32,407 nucleotides of DNA from Phycisphaerae bacterium (GTDB lineage Bacteria > Planctomycetota > Phycisphaerae > SM23-33), in contig JAIORC010000407.1 in assembly GCA_021108335.1 (NCBI GenBank), positions 1 to 32,407 on the forward strand, read 5' to 3'. Shown here piece by piece: positions 22,366 through 32,245 of this stretch. The notes beneath the pieces were generated by a model. It searched no databases. It saw only the letters and a list, made by a program, of their open reading frames with translations, and was not told where the DNA came from. How positions within the stretch are numbered: the stretch's first letter is position 1; each line of letters starts with the position of its first letter. The position numbers were made by a program, and so were the translations under genes.

Positions 22366-23151
22366 TCAATCCCGGCCCATTTTAACGTAGCCGCTATATT
22401 TCGTATACGCTACAGTCGGAAACTTCAGCGTCTTCCTCTTTGACTCCTTCGCCTCGAGGGCCTCTATTTTGAACGATTTTTCGGCAACTTTCTCCGTTTG
22501 GTTCCAGAAACGAATATAGCCGCTGATACCCTCGGCAAGCCTATTGGTATTGTTGGTAACGGTAAACCGCACGCGTATGTATTTCGTTTTATTTTTAACA
22601 TTAATCCTGCCGATACTGACCGGTGCCAGGGATTGTATTTCCTTGCGTTGTTTTGGCGAAAGCAATTCCATGCACCTGGTATTCATCAATTGCAACTGGG
22701 ACAATTCCGCTTCCAGTATTTTGCACCGCTGTTTGTAGTCTTCTTCATTATGGGAATCGTTATCACGGGAATCGTCGGATTCCTTGTCGGTATCGGCATC
22801 ATCCGTGGCGGCAACTGTTGGCGCGACGCTGCCGGCTGACCGTGTTGCATCCGATTGCCGCTGGAGCAGTTTGTCGTTTGCCTTCTTGAATTCCATTATT
22901 TTGCCCATGACTTCTTTCACGTTGGCCTGCGATTTATCGTAATCGGTTTCCGCTTTTGCCAGTTTTGTCGCCATGGTGGATTTTGACTCAACCGCCCAGA
23001 GGGTTACAACTATCAGTATCGCACAGGCTACTCCCAGGATAACGGCTACTATGGTTAACATTAACGTGGTGTTTTGCCCGCGGTGCGTCATTTGATATCG
23101 GGACATGATCGGACGATTCTGGGCGTCATGTTGTTGCTGATTCATTTGCAT
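22366..23151 (-). CDS. Single-pass membrane protein with coiled coil and beta domain
   Basis: The ATG at 23151 has AAGGA six bases upstream. The 261-residue product has a Gln/Asn-rich cytoplasmic N-terminus and one transmembrane helix (about 29-53, TLMLTIVAVILGVACAILIVV). A predicted coiled coil (60-95) follows, then an acidic Asp/Ser-rich spacer and a second short helix. The C-terminal beta domain reads VRFTVTNNTNRLAEGISGYIRFWNQTEKVAEKSF, like FxLYD/DUF3426-type domains. It is probably an envelope protein; its function is unknown. It lies 3' of rluD on the same strand but 175 bases away, so it need not share its transcript. Confidence 0.75.
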   Translation of the reverse strand: MQMNQQQHDAQNRPIMSRYQMTHRGQNTTLMLTIVAVILGVACAILIVVTLWAVESKSTMATKLAKAETDYDKSQANVKEVMGKIMEFKKANDKLLQRQSDATRSAGSVAPTVAATDDADTDKESDDSRDNDSHNEEDYKQRCKILEAELSQLQLMNTRCMELLSPKQRKEIQSLAPVSIGRINVKNKTKYIRVRFTVTNNTNRLAEGISGYIRFWNQTEKVAEKSFKIEALEAKESKRKTLKFPTVAYTKYSGYVKMGRD

Positions 23152-23326
23152 TATCCTTCCTTTTATTCAAAGAAAACTGCCTTCCGGCGTTCATGTATGC
23201 CATTATCGGCAATGCCTATCTGATTAGACAACCATCGCTTAAAAAAATTCACACAAATATCAATATTTTTCCCATGGCGGGGCGACACCGCAAAGGGTGG
23301 CTTTGTCCGATGGTTTACCGCCGCGG

Positions 23327-24481
23327 TTATTTCGCCTGGCAGCGTTTTTGCAGTTCGGCGAGGGCGGTCTCGAAATCGCTCGGCCAGGGTGCGGTAAGGT
23401 TCATCATCTCGCCGCTGCGTGGGTGGCGGAATTCGATTGTGTGGGCGTGGAGGGCCTGTCGCGTAATCAGCGGGCCTTCGGCGACTTCGGGGTGGCCGTC
23501 CAGTTGGCTGCGATACAAAGGCCCGCCGCCGTACATGCGGTCGCCGATAATGGGATGCCCCAGAAAACTCATGTGCACCCGCAACTGGTGTGTCCTGCCG
23601 GTCTTGGGAGACAATTCCACCAGCGTGAAAGACATCTCCGTGCCGGCAGGCCTGAGCCGCTGGACCACCTTGTATCGCGTTATCGCCGACTTGGTCTGGA
23701 TGGGATGCTCCCTGCCGGTCAGGCGGTGGACGGCATACTTCTCGCGGAACTTGGGATGCTTGCCGATGGGCATGTCTATTACGTCTTCTTCCAGGGCTAA
23801 TTGCCCGTGGACGATGGCGGTGTAGGTTTTCTGTATCTTGCGATGTTCGAACTGCTGGCCGAGCCGCCAGAGGGCAAGCTCGGTCTTGGCGACGAGGATA
23901 ATGCCCGTCGTGTCGCGATCCAGGCGGTGGACGATGCCCGGGCGGAATATCTCGCCGCTGGTGGGCAGCTCCTTGATGTCCCGCCAGTTCTTCTTGAAGT
24001 AGAACGCCAAGCCGTTGACCAGCGTACCCGTCCAATTGCCCCTCGCCGGATGGATAATAAGGTCGGCCTGCTTGTTGATAGCCATCATATCGTCATCCTC
24101 GTAGACGATATCCAGCGGAATGTCCTCCGGCGGAATTTCCCTGGGCTTGACTGTCGGCAGCATCATGTCGATGGCGTCGCCGTTGCGTATCGTGTAGCTG
24201 GGCTTGACGATTTTCGAATTGACGGTAACGTTGCCTTCCTTGATGTATCGCTGCAAGGCAGTGCGGCTGGTGCTTTTGCCCAGCCGACCGGCGAGATACT
24301 TATCCAGCCGCCGGTTGGGCCTGGCCCGGCGGATGTCTATCCGCAGATGCGCAAGGCCGTCTTCCTCGGCGGCGACGGACGTCTCCACCGCCTCCATGCC
24401 GTCCCGCGTCGTTTCCACCGGGCCGTCGTCGGGAAGGTCCAAGACCTCTTCTGCGTCGGGTTGTCTGTCTTCAGCATTCAT
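23327..24481 (-). CDS. rluD: RluA-family 23S rRNA pseudouridine synthase (RluD type)
   Basis: It converts uridines of 23S rRNA (classically 1911, 1915 and 1917) to pseudouridine. The ATG at 24481 starts MNAEDRQPD; the frame is open upstream to 24577 but crosses a terminator. The 384-residue product has an acidic N-terminal extension of about 45 residues, an S4 RNA-binding domain (RRLDKYLAGRLGKSTSRTALQRYIKEGNVTVN) and the catalytic motif HRLDRDTTG with Asp188. Later motifs KTGRTHQLRVH and LHAHTIEFRHP are typical. RluC or RluD specificity cannot be separated by eye. GH130 lies upstream behind a terminator, so rluD probably has its own promoter. Confidence 0.93.
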   Translation of the reverse strand: MNAEDRQPDAEEVLDLPDDGPVETTRDGMEAVETSVAAEEDGLAHLRIDIRRARPNRRLDKYLAGRLGKSTSRTALQRYIKEGNVTVNSKIVKPSYTIRNGDAIDMMLPTVKPREIPPEDIPLDIVYEDDDMMAINKQADLIIHPARGNWTGTLVNGLAFYFKKNWRDIKELPTSGEIFRPGIVHRLDRDTTGIILVAKTELALWRLGQQFEHRKIQKTYTAIVHGQLALEEDVIDMPIGKHPKFREKYAVHRLTGREHPIQTKSAITRYKVVQRLRPAGTEMSFTLVELSPKTGRTHQLRVHMSFLGHPIIGDRMYGGGPLYRSQLDGHPEVAEGPLITRQALHAHTIEFRHPRSGEMMNLTAPWPSDFETALAELQKRCQAK

Positions 24482-24511
24482 CTTCCGGCAAAGGATACTC
24501 GAAACGCGGAT

Positions 24512-24544
24512 AAAAAACGAGCCGTCTGCATTTGCGGACGGCCC
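24512..24544 (-). terminator. Rho-independent terminator of the GH130 gene
   Basis: On the minus strand GCCGTC-CGCAAATGCA-GACGGC (24542-24521) is followed by TCG and six T (24517-24512). It lies about 30 bases after the GH130 stop. Confidence 0.85.
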
Positions 24545-24573
24545 GTGCAATATCTGCTGAACAGAAAATCTTA

Positions 24574-25575
24574 TCAAGCGATGCTATTGGCCTTGATGAA
24601 GTCGATCAGTTCATCCACCTGCGTAAAGGCCATGCCGACGACAGTGTCCGCTCCGCCGTAGTAGATCGCGATGCGGCCGGTGGCGGCATCGGCGAGAGCG
24701 GCACACGGAAAGAGCACGTTCGGCACGTCGCCGACGCATTCGTATGTTTCTCGCGGATTGAGGATGTAAGGTTCGGTGCGGGCGATGACTTTCCACGGCT
24801 CGTCGATGTCCAGCAGGGCTGCGCCTGCGCTGTAATTGAAGCCGTTGCACGAAGTCAGCACGCCGTGGTAAATCAGCAACCAGCCGGCGGTGGTTTCGAT
24901 GGGAATCGGCCCGGCACCTATTTTGGTAGCCTGCCAGCCCTGGCCGCTCAACGCGCCCATCGCAAAACGATGTTTGCCCCAGTGGCACATATCCGGGCTT
25001 TCGCTGTAGAAAATATCTCCGAACGGCGTGTGGCCGTTGTCGCTGGGGCGGGACAGCATAGCGAATTTGCCGTTTATCTTCCGGGGAAACATCACGCCGT
25101 TACGGTTGAACGGCAGGAAAGCGTTTTCGAGTTGGTGGAACTCCTTGAAGTCCAGCGTCCAGGCGACGCCTATTGTCGGGAGGCCGCGATAGGCGTTACA
25201 CCAGGTGATGTAGTAACGGTCCTCGATCCAGCAGACGCGCGGGTCGTAGCCGCATATAAACTCCGCGATTTCCGGGTCGTCGCATATAAACTCGATAGGC
25301 TCGTTATCGAGACGCCAGTTTATGCCGTCTTCGCTTTGCCCGCAGTGAAGCTGCATGTGGCGGCGTTTGTCGTCTACGCGGAAGACGCCCACGAATTTGC
25401 CCTCGAAAGGAATCACCGCGCTATTGAAGATACTGTTGGCGCACGGGATCAGGTCACGTGGAATGACGGGATTGCCACTGTACCGCCAGGCTACTTCGTC
25501 GCAGCCGGCGGGTTTATCTTCCCACGGAATGTTCGTCAGGGCCGGGCCGATGATTGTTTGCTTGTCATTCGACAT
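24574..25575 (-). CDS. GH130-family beta-mannoside phosphorylase-like protein
   Basis: GH130 enzymes split beta-1,4- or beta-1,2-mannosides with phosphate, releasing mannose 1-phosphate. The ATG at 25575 has GGAG eight bases upstream; the frame continues to 25929 but upstream of this start it looks non-coding. The 333-residue length fits. The five-blade propeller is suggested by repeated D-W and strand pairs: [52 protein letters not shown] with the likely catalytic Asp in [42 protein letters not shown] and IYYGGADT. Specificity (mannosyl-glucose, mannobiose or beta-1,2) is not resolved. No sugar transporter or other glycosidase is adjacent, and the gene has its own terminator. Confidence 0.9.
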   Translation of the reverse strand: MSNDKQTIIGPALTNIPWEDKPAGCDEVAWRYSGNPVIPRDLIPCANSIFNSAVIPFEGKFVGVFRVDDKRRHMQLHCGQSEDGINWRLDNEPIEFICDDPEIAEFICGYDPRVCWIEDRYYITWCNAYRGLPTIGVAWTLDFKEFHQLENAFLPFNRNGVMFPRKINGKFAMLSRPSDNGHTPFGDIFYSESPDMCHWGKHRFAMGALSGQGWQATKIGAGPIPIETTAGWLLIYHGVLTSCNGFNYSAGAALLDIDEPWKVIARTEPYILNPRETYECVGDVPNVLFPCAALADAATGRIAIYYGGADTVVGMAFTQVDELIDFIKANSIA

Positions 25576-25859
25576 ATTGTATTCTCCATATGGATTAGAT
25601 CGCGATTTCCTTAGTCCCTCTCGCAGACAACTGCCGGTACAAAGCCGTGCCGTCGGAAAATGCCTGGAAAACAACGCACTGAATCCGGCCATCTTGCGCA
25701 TTGCGTCTGTTTGTGTCAAGTAATCGTCCCTGGGGGAAAGCGGTTTATCGCGCCATCCAGTTTCCGGTTCCCGTTTTTCCGGTTCCGGTAGCTTTTTCCG
25801 CCAATGGGGCGGAATCTTCACTTTTTTTGATTTATTGTCATTTCCCGGCAGAAACGCCA
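25576..25859. other. Intergenic region between GH130 and tRNA-Asp
   Basis: Apart from the GH130 ribosome binding site and the tRNA promoter at its right end, I see no gene or strong repeat here. A GTTTCCGGTTCCCG/TTTTCCGGTTCCGG short direct repeat lies near 25761-25790. Confidence 0.45.
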
Positions 25860-25887
25860 TTGACAATTTTGCGTGAAAACCTATACT
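25860..25887 (+). promoter_or_regulatory. Promoter of tRNA-Asp
   Basis: A perfect TTGACA (25860-25865) and TATACT (25882-25887, 5/6) are separated by 16 bases. The expected start is about 50 bases before the tRNA. Confidence 0.75.
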
Positions 25888-25945
25888 GTTCCTCTCGTTG
25901 GTTCCGGGCGGCTGCGGTTGCCCTGACAATCGAATATGAAAAATT

Positions 25946-26019
25946 GCGGCGGTAGCTCAATTGGTTAGAGCCCTGGACTGTCGATCCAGAGGTTGCGAGT
26001 TCGAGTCTCGTCCGCCGCG
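25946..26019 (+). tRNA. tRNA-Asp (anticodon GTC)
   Basis: A complete cloverleaf of 74 bases: acceptor GCGGCGG/CCGCCGC with discriminator G, D arm GCTC...GAGC, anticodon stem CTGGA/TCCAG around CTGTCGA giving GTC, and T arm GCGAG-TTCGAGT-CTCGT with one G-T pair. CCA is not encoded. A terminator follows. It borders the foreign-looking two-gene module, and tRNA 3' ends are common integration sites. Confidence 0.98.
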
Positions 26020-26033
26020 TTTTACGACTGACC

Positions 26034-26066
26034 AAAGGCTGGTGATATATATCACCGGCCTTTTTT
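26034..26066 (+). terminator. Rho-independent terminator after tRNA-Asp
   Basis: The stem AAGGC-T-GGTGATATATATCACC-G-GCCTT is followed by further T (six in all at 26061-26066). It closes the tRNA transcript and separates it from the module promoter. Confidence 0.88.
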
Positions 26067-26160
26067 CGTGCATCCGGGGCCTCCGAAACTCAACATTATT
26101 GTGTCCCAGTTACGCAGCCTGCTGCATAACGGGGGATTACGGGGAGATGTACCTGGGAAA

Positions 26161-26189
26161 TTGTTATGCAACGCAGCTCTCTTATAGTA
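26161..26189 (+). promoter_or_regulatory. Promoter of the two-gene module
   Basis: TTGTTA (26161-26166) and TATAGT (26184-26189) are separated by 17 bases, matching consensus at 4/6 and 5/6. The leader to the ATG at 26258 is about 60 bases. Confidence 0.55.
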
Positions 26190-26257
26190 TAGTTTTAGGG
26201 ATGGTTGAAAGTTCGAAGGTAAAAATAACTCCTTGACCATAACGAACAGAGGTAAGA

Positions 26258-27160
26258 ATGGCGGCGAGCAGTAAATCCATCCGAGTTGATTTGTTTATGC
26301 TCGAATTTGAGCATAATCCAGCAAAGCAGACGATAGTCGAGATTTTTCAGGCAATCATACAATGCCCTATCGAAAACCGTGTTTATCGAGCCGGTGGCCT
26401 TGCTGACTATCCGTTTTGCATGTATGAGATACATGAGAACCAAGACCACATATGGGGAATGATAGGCAGAATCCGTAGCGACCTATTGGATCCCAAGGGG
26501 AATCTTCAAGGTGAACTAAAGCCGCTTGATTGGGCCGCTGACGAAGGCCAAGTCCAATTGAACCATTTTGTTTTTGACAAGAATAAGGTTGCATTAGCGT
26601 TTCCATATCAACAGGCAGGTATTCGCATAAGCCGTTTTTTGGGTTATCTGTCCCACTTTATCACACAGGACACAATCCTTAGTTCGAGACCAGTGTTACG
26701 GAAAGAGACGTTTAGTAAACTGCTCAGCCAGACCAAGCTGACCACAGAATTGGAGCTACGATACAAGATTCCTGCAAATAAAGAAACGCTCAGCCAAGCA
26801 GGTCTTAGTAACGACAAAATCATACGATTTGCCGGGGAGCATGGGGCTGCACGCCTTACTATAGTCCTCAAACCGGAGAAGCTATCTAAAGCGAAGTCCA
26901 GTCTGAGAGACGTGAAAGATATGGTGGAGTCGTACATTGGTCATGAGGACATTGTCAAGGGCCACCTCAAAGTATTCTATGGAGATGATAACCAACCACC
27001 TGACTTGATTAAACTGACCGATATGGCCGTTTTCGCCAGGAAGACAGTAGAGGTCAATTCCCAAACACGTATGCTTTCGGCTGCATTAGCATATCAGAAA
27101 CTGAAGGAAACGCTTCGTGAGCAGGCTGTTCAAATCGACGCTAACTCTGATTGGCGGTAA
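26258..27160 (+). CDS. Soluble protein of a tRNA-linked two-gene module, DUF4747/DUF6731-like
   Basis: The ATG at 26258 follows AGAGGTAAG. The 300-residue product has no signal peptide or membrane helix. The N-terminal half is mixed alpha/beta with IRVDLFMLEFE, YPFCMYEIHENQDHIWGMIGRIRSD and NHFVFDKNKVALAFPYQQAG. A second domain has LTIVLKPEKLSKAKSSLRDVKDMVESYIG, and a C-terminal helix KLKETLREQ ends it. The general order recalls DUF4747 or DUF6731 proteins seen in defence neighbourhoods, but this is memory of pattern, not a search. The gene is visibly AT-richer than its surroundings (25 G+C of 60 at 26281-26340, against 39 of 60 at 29521-29580), which suggests acquisition. Its end overlaps the following membrane-protein gene by 44 bases. 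Confidence 0.8.
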   Translation: MAASSKSIRVDLFMLEFEHNPAKQTIVEIFQAIIQCPIENRVYRAGGLADYPFCMYEIHENQDHIWGMIGRIRSDLLDPKGNLQGELKPLDWAADEGQVQLNHFVFDKNKVALAFPYQQAGIRISRFLGYLSHFITQDTILSSRPVLRKETFSKLLSQTKLTTELELRYKIPANKETLSQAGLSNDKIIRFAGEHGAARLTIVLKPEKLSKAKSSLRDVKDMVESYIGHEDIVKGHLKVFYGDDNQPPDLIKLTDMAVFARKTVEVNSQTRMLSAALAYQKLKETLREQAVQIDANSDWR

Positions 27161-27698
27161 GATTGGAGCCGATATATTACCGGATGATCCATGGAAGGTA
27201 ATCCGGAAGAAGTATGTTAACTGGGGGAGACGACATCCACATTGGCTTGCGGTACCTTCTGCTGGTGCCTATCTACTCCTCCCCAACAAATGTGTGCTGG
27301 CAATTTTGGCACCCAGCTTCCTCTCAAGTATCATCAGCGTGTCGTCGATATTAGCAGGTTTTCTGACCATGGGCATCTCCGTCTTGCTCGCATTGGGTGG
27401 AAAGAGAATCATGCGCTTACTTGATGAACTCAATTTAAGGAAAGAAGTCTACAGGAGCGTTTGGTGTGCTACGAAATGGATGCTGCTAATGGCCGCCTGC
27501 GCTATGATAGCATTGTTTGTGACGACAATCGAAACCCCAAAAAACCAGATGACCCCAGATTGCACTTGGTGGTGTCGGGCGTCTGCTTTTGTTGTGTTTT
27601 TCGTCGGAATGTGTTCATTGTTTCATGGTTGGACGGCACTCAAAAACATCACGGCTGTCGTGAATCGACACATTGAGATGGATGCGAAAGAGAATTAA
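27117..27698 (+). CDS. Membrane protein of the two-gene module
   Basis: The GTG at 27117 lies inside the previous gene, 44 bases before its end, with AAGGA eight bases upstream; no later in-frame start has a better site. The 193-residue product has a basic cytoplasmic N-terminus (KVIRKKYVNWGRRHPHW) and about four hydrophobic helices near 46-66, 68-93, 119-138 and 154-172. The two hairpins are joined by a charged cytoplasmic loop (GGKRIMRLLDELNLRKEVYR). I do not recognise a family. The overlap implies coupled synthesis with the soluble partner, so the pair probably works as sensor and membrane effector, or as a regulated membrane complex. Both stops are intact and no frameshift is seen. Confidence 0.78.
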   Translation: MSRLFKSTLTLIGGKIGADILPDDPWKVIRKKYVNWGRRHPHWLAVPSAGAYLLLPNKCVLAILAPSFLSSIISVSSILAGFLTMGISVLLALGGKRIMRLLDELNLRKEVYRSVWCATKWMLLMAACAMIALFVTTIETPKNQMTPDCTWWCRASAFVVFFVGMCSLFHGWTALKNITAVVNRHIEMDAKEN

Positions 27699-27708
27699 TA
27701 AGGCGAGC

Positions 27709-27768
27709 GGTTGCCATGATGAAATTCGTAACGAACATGCTTCTGCGAGCAGAAGCATGGCACCCATC
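27709..27768 (+). repeat. Double-hairpin family element, copy 10
   Basis: A partial first stem (GGTTGCCATGATG) is followed by the conserved spacer (27714-27740), the ATGCTTCTGC-GA-GCAGAAGCAT hairpin (27737-27758) and the GGCACCC end. It begins 11 bases after the membrane-protein stop and marks the right edge of the AT-richer module. Confidence 0.8.
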
Positions 27769-27788
27769 ATTTGATTTGTTATAATGTA

Positions 27789-29123
27789 CTACGCCGGCTG
27801 GACTATCAAGTCGTATTCTTCGCTGCCGATGACTTTTGTTGGGACAATTTGCCCCGGTTCGACCGGCTCGGCTAGGATGCAGATGCCGTCGATGTCCGGC
27901 GCCTGGCCGTAGTATCGCCCCACGCACAGGCCCGACGGGTCTATCCCGTCTACCAGCACTTCGAGCTGCTGCCCGATCATCTCCTCAGCCTGCCCGGTGG
28001 CGATTTCCGCCTGGGCTTGCATGATTATCTCTGCCCGCTCGGCGGCGACGTCGGCTGGGATTTGCTCCGGCATGTCGAAGGCAGCCGTGCCTTCTTCGGG
28101 CGAAAACTCGAACACGCCCAGTGCGTCAAAGCGGGAATCCCGCACGAATTGCAGCAGTTCCTCGAAGTCGGCTTCCGTCTCGCCGGGAAATCCGACAATC
28201 ACGCTCGTGCGAATAACCAGGCCTTCAACCCGCTGCCGCAGCCGCTCCAGCAACGCCTCGGTCGCAGCGCGATCCACGCCGCGATTCATCCGCTTCAGCA
28301 CGCTGGTGGAGATATGTTGCAGCGGCATGTCCACGTATGGGATAACATGCTCGCAGTCGGCAAGGCTGTCGATGAGGTCGGCTTCGAAGAAGTTCGGGTA
28401 TGTGTACATCAGGCGAATCCAGGCTGCCCCGTCGAGTTGATCCAGTTGCCGCAGGAGTTTGCCCGTGGTGGTCGCCGGCGACAGCTCGCGGCCGTAACTT
28501 GTTGTGTCCTGGGCGATTACGTTTAACTCCAACGCCCCGTCGCCGATCAGTTCTCTCGCCTCAGCCAGCACCATTTCCATCGGCTTGGAGCGGAAAGGCC
28601 CGCGAATTGCGGGGATTGTGCAGAACGCGCACGAGCGGCTGCACCCTTCGGCGATGCGGAGATAGGCGGTGTGGTGCGGGGTCAGGCGGAACCTGCCCGC
28701 GTCGCCGGCGGAGTTTTTCCCGTACGGCAGGGGGGGGCTGGCGATTTGCGTTATCTTTCCTTCGCCCAGCACGGCTGCGGCGATTCCCGGCCGATCGTTG
28801 ACGCCGACCAATGCGTCGATTCCGTCGACGGCGTCGTATATCGCTTCGCCGTCGCGGTTGGGCAGGCAGCCGGCTACGACGATTCTGGCAGTCCGGCCGC
28901 GGCGCTTATGCTCCATCGCTTCGGCGATTATTTCCAGCGATTCGTCGCGGGCGGCGGCGAGGAATCCGCAGGTGTTGATGACGATGACGTCGGCATCGTC
29001 CATCGGCGCGCCGACGACGCAGCCGTTCTCGGCAAGGGTTGCCAGCATCTTCTCGCTGTCCACCAGGTTCTTCGGACAGCCCAGCGACACCAGCGACACG
29101 GTAATCGGTTCTCGTTCAGCCAT
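27789..29123 (-). CDS. rimO: RimO, ribosomal protein S12 methylthiotransferase
   Basis: RimO is a radical-SAM enzyme that methylthiolates the conserved aspartate of ribosomal protein S12. The ATG at 29123 starts MAEREPITVSLVSLGCPKNLVDSE, the RimO hallmark that separates it from MiaB and MtaB. The N-terminal cluster cysteines are Cys16, Cys52 and Cys86. The radical-SAM motif is CSRSCAFC (Cys161, 165, 168). Later motifs YVDMPLQHIS and TSVIVGFPGETEADF are typical. A C-terminal TRAM domain (IGQQLEVLVDG...) completes the 444 residues. It diverges from dus across 64 bases. A TATTAT at 29137-29132 (minus strand) lies eight bases before the ATG, so the mRNA may be leaderless. Confidence 0.96.
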   Translation of the reverse strand: MAEREPITVSLVSLGCPKNLVDSEKMLATLAENGCVVGAPMDDADVIVINTCGFLAAARDESLEIIAEAMEHKRRGRTARIVVAGCLPNRDGEAIYDAVDGIDALVGVNDRPGIAAAVLGEGKITQIASPPLPYGKNSAGDAGRFRLTPHHTAYLRIAEGCSRSCAFCTIPAIRGPFRSKPMEMVLAEARELIGDGALELNVIAQDTTSYGRELSPATTTGKLLRQLDQLDGAAWIRLMYTYPNFFEADLIDSLADCEHVIPYVDMPLQHISTSVLKRMNRGVDRAATEALLERLRQRVEGLVIRTSVIVGFPGETEADFEELLQFVRDSRFDALGVFEFSPEEGTAAFDMPEQIPADVAAERAEIIMQAQAEIATGQAEEMIGQQLEVLVDGIDPSGLCVGRYYGQAPDIDGICILAEPVEPGQIVPTKVIGSEEYDLIVQPA

Positions 29124-29154
29124 AGCCCGCGATAATACGATATTTACGCGGGAT

Positions 29155-29168
29155 ATTCGATATCGAAT
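29155..29168. promoter_or_regulatory. Perfect 14-bp palindrome in the rimO-dus divergent promoter
   Basis: ATTCGATATCGAAT lies between the two -10 boxes, TATTAT at 29137-29132 (minus strand) and TATAGT at 29174-29179 (plus strand). It covers or overlaps the expected -35 position of both. It could be an operator or simply the promoter core. Confidence 0.5.
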
Positions 29169-29187
29169 TCTGCTATAGTATACAGTT

Positions 29188-30183
29188 GTGATGAATATTT
29201 CAGCACTCAAACCGTTTCGTATTGGCGATATCGAGATCGATTTTCCGGTCGTCCTTGCCCCGCTGGCGGGATACTCGGATTTGCCCTATCGCCGCCTGTG
29301 CCGCCGGCTCGGCGCGCCGTATTGCACGACGGAAATGATGCTCGATCGCTGCGTCGCAATCCAGAGCAGGCAGCAGATGGCCTTGATAGCCACCGACGAA
29401 GACGACCATCCCGTGGCAGGACAGCTTATCGGCAACGACCCCGCCGTGATGGCCGAGGCTGCCAGGTTGCTTGCGGACAAGGGGTTCGACGTTATCGACC
29501 TCAACTTCGCCTGCCCGGTCAACAAGGCGATGCGTCGCAAACGCGGCGGGTTCCTGATGAGCAAGCCGCACCTGGCCGTCGAAATTACCCGGGCGGTGGT
29601 CGAGGCGGTGGATCGGCCTGTTACGATTAAAGTCCGCCAGCGATTCGCCGATGACGATTCCGAGGAGAATTTCTGGATTCTCGCCGAGGGCGCCCGCCAG
29701 GCCGGGGCCGTCGCGGTTACCGTCCACGCCCGCAGCGTCGCGCAGAAATACCAGGGCGTCGCCGATTGGGATTTCCTCAAGCGGGCCAAGGCCGGCCTTG
29801 CCGACTGGACGGTGATAGGTTCCGGCGACTGCCTCCGCCCGCAGGACGCACTGGCGATGCTGGAGCAAACCGGCGTAGACGCTGCCGCCGTCGCCCGCGG
29901 AGTACTCGGCAACCCGTGGTTTTTCAGGCAGGTACGCGACCTTACCGAGGGCAACCAGCCGTATCAGCCGTCGCTTATCGAACAGCGGGAGCTTATGCTG
30001 GAACACTTCGATATGGCGATGAAACTCTACAGCCCGCGGAAAGCCCCGGCCTTCATGCGAAAATTTGGGATCAAATATTCCCGCATGCATCCGCAACCAA
30101 AACGAATCCGAATGGCGTTTGTCGGTGTTAAATGTCCAGAGGATTGGCAGAAAGTTCTCGACGAATATTACCCGAAACGGTAA
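29188..30183 (+). CDS. dus: tRNA-dihydrouridine synthase
   Basis: This FMN enzyme reduces uridines in tRNA D loops. Start at GTG 29188 or ATG 29191. No ribosome binding site is visible, and a TATAGT at 29174-29179 would place the transcript start almost on the start codon. The 331-residue TIM barrel shows the entry motif LAPLAGYSDLPYRRLCRRLGA, the catalytic cysteine Cys109 in DLNFACPVNKAMRRKRGG, the FMN phosphate-binding segments VTVHARS and VIGSGD, and the ARGVLGNPWFF end of the barrel. The C-terminal helical RNA-binding domain contains PAFMRKFGIKYSR. Which D-loop positions it modifies (DusA/B/C class) is not clear by eye; the CPV motif is nearest to DusB. Confidence 0.93.
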   Translation: MMNISALKPFRIGDIEIDFPVVLAPLAGYSDLPYRRLCRRLGAPYCTTEMMLDRCVAIQSRQQMALIATDEDDHPVAGQLIGNDPAVMAEAARLLADKGFDVIDLNFACPVNKAMRRKRGGFLMSKPHLAVEITRAVVEAVDRPVTIKVRQRFADDDSEENFWILAEGARQAGAVAVTVHARSVAQKYQGVADWDFLKRAKAGLADWTVIGSGDCLRPQDALAMLEQTGVDAAAVARGVLGNPWFFRQVRDLTEGNQPYQPSLIEQRELMLEHFDMAMKLYSPRKAPAFMRKFGIKYSRMHPQPKRIRMAFVGVKCPEDWQKVLDEYYPKR

Positions 30184-30214
30184 AAAAAGGTGCTTTTTAT
30201 CGGAGGATAACAAT

Positions 30215-32245
<2,031 letters not shown>

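Noticed and set aside
23163-24035. Minus-strand frame overlapping rluD
   Set aside because: It is out of frame with a clearly conserved pseudouridine synthase and reads as Arg/Pro/His-rich nonsense.
26020-27790. attR-like duplicate of the tRNA-Asp 3' end
   Set aside because: I looked for a copy of the TTCGAGTCTCGTCCGCCGC segment to the right of the module and found none.
30065-30214. Longer N-terminus of the vWA protein from a TTG start
   Set aside because: It would overlap dus by more than 100 bases, and the ATG at 30215 has both a ribosome binding site and a signal peptide directly after it.
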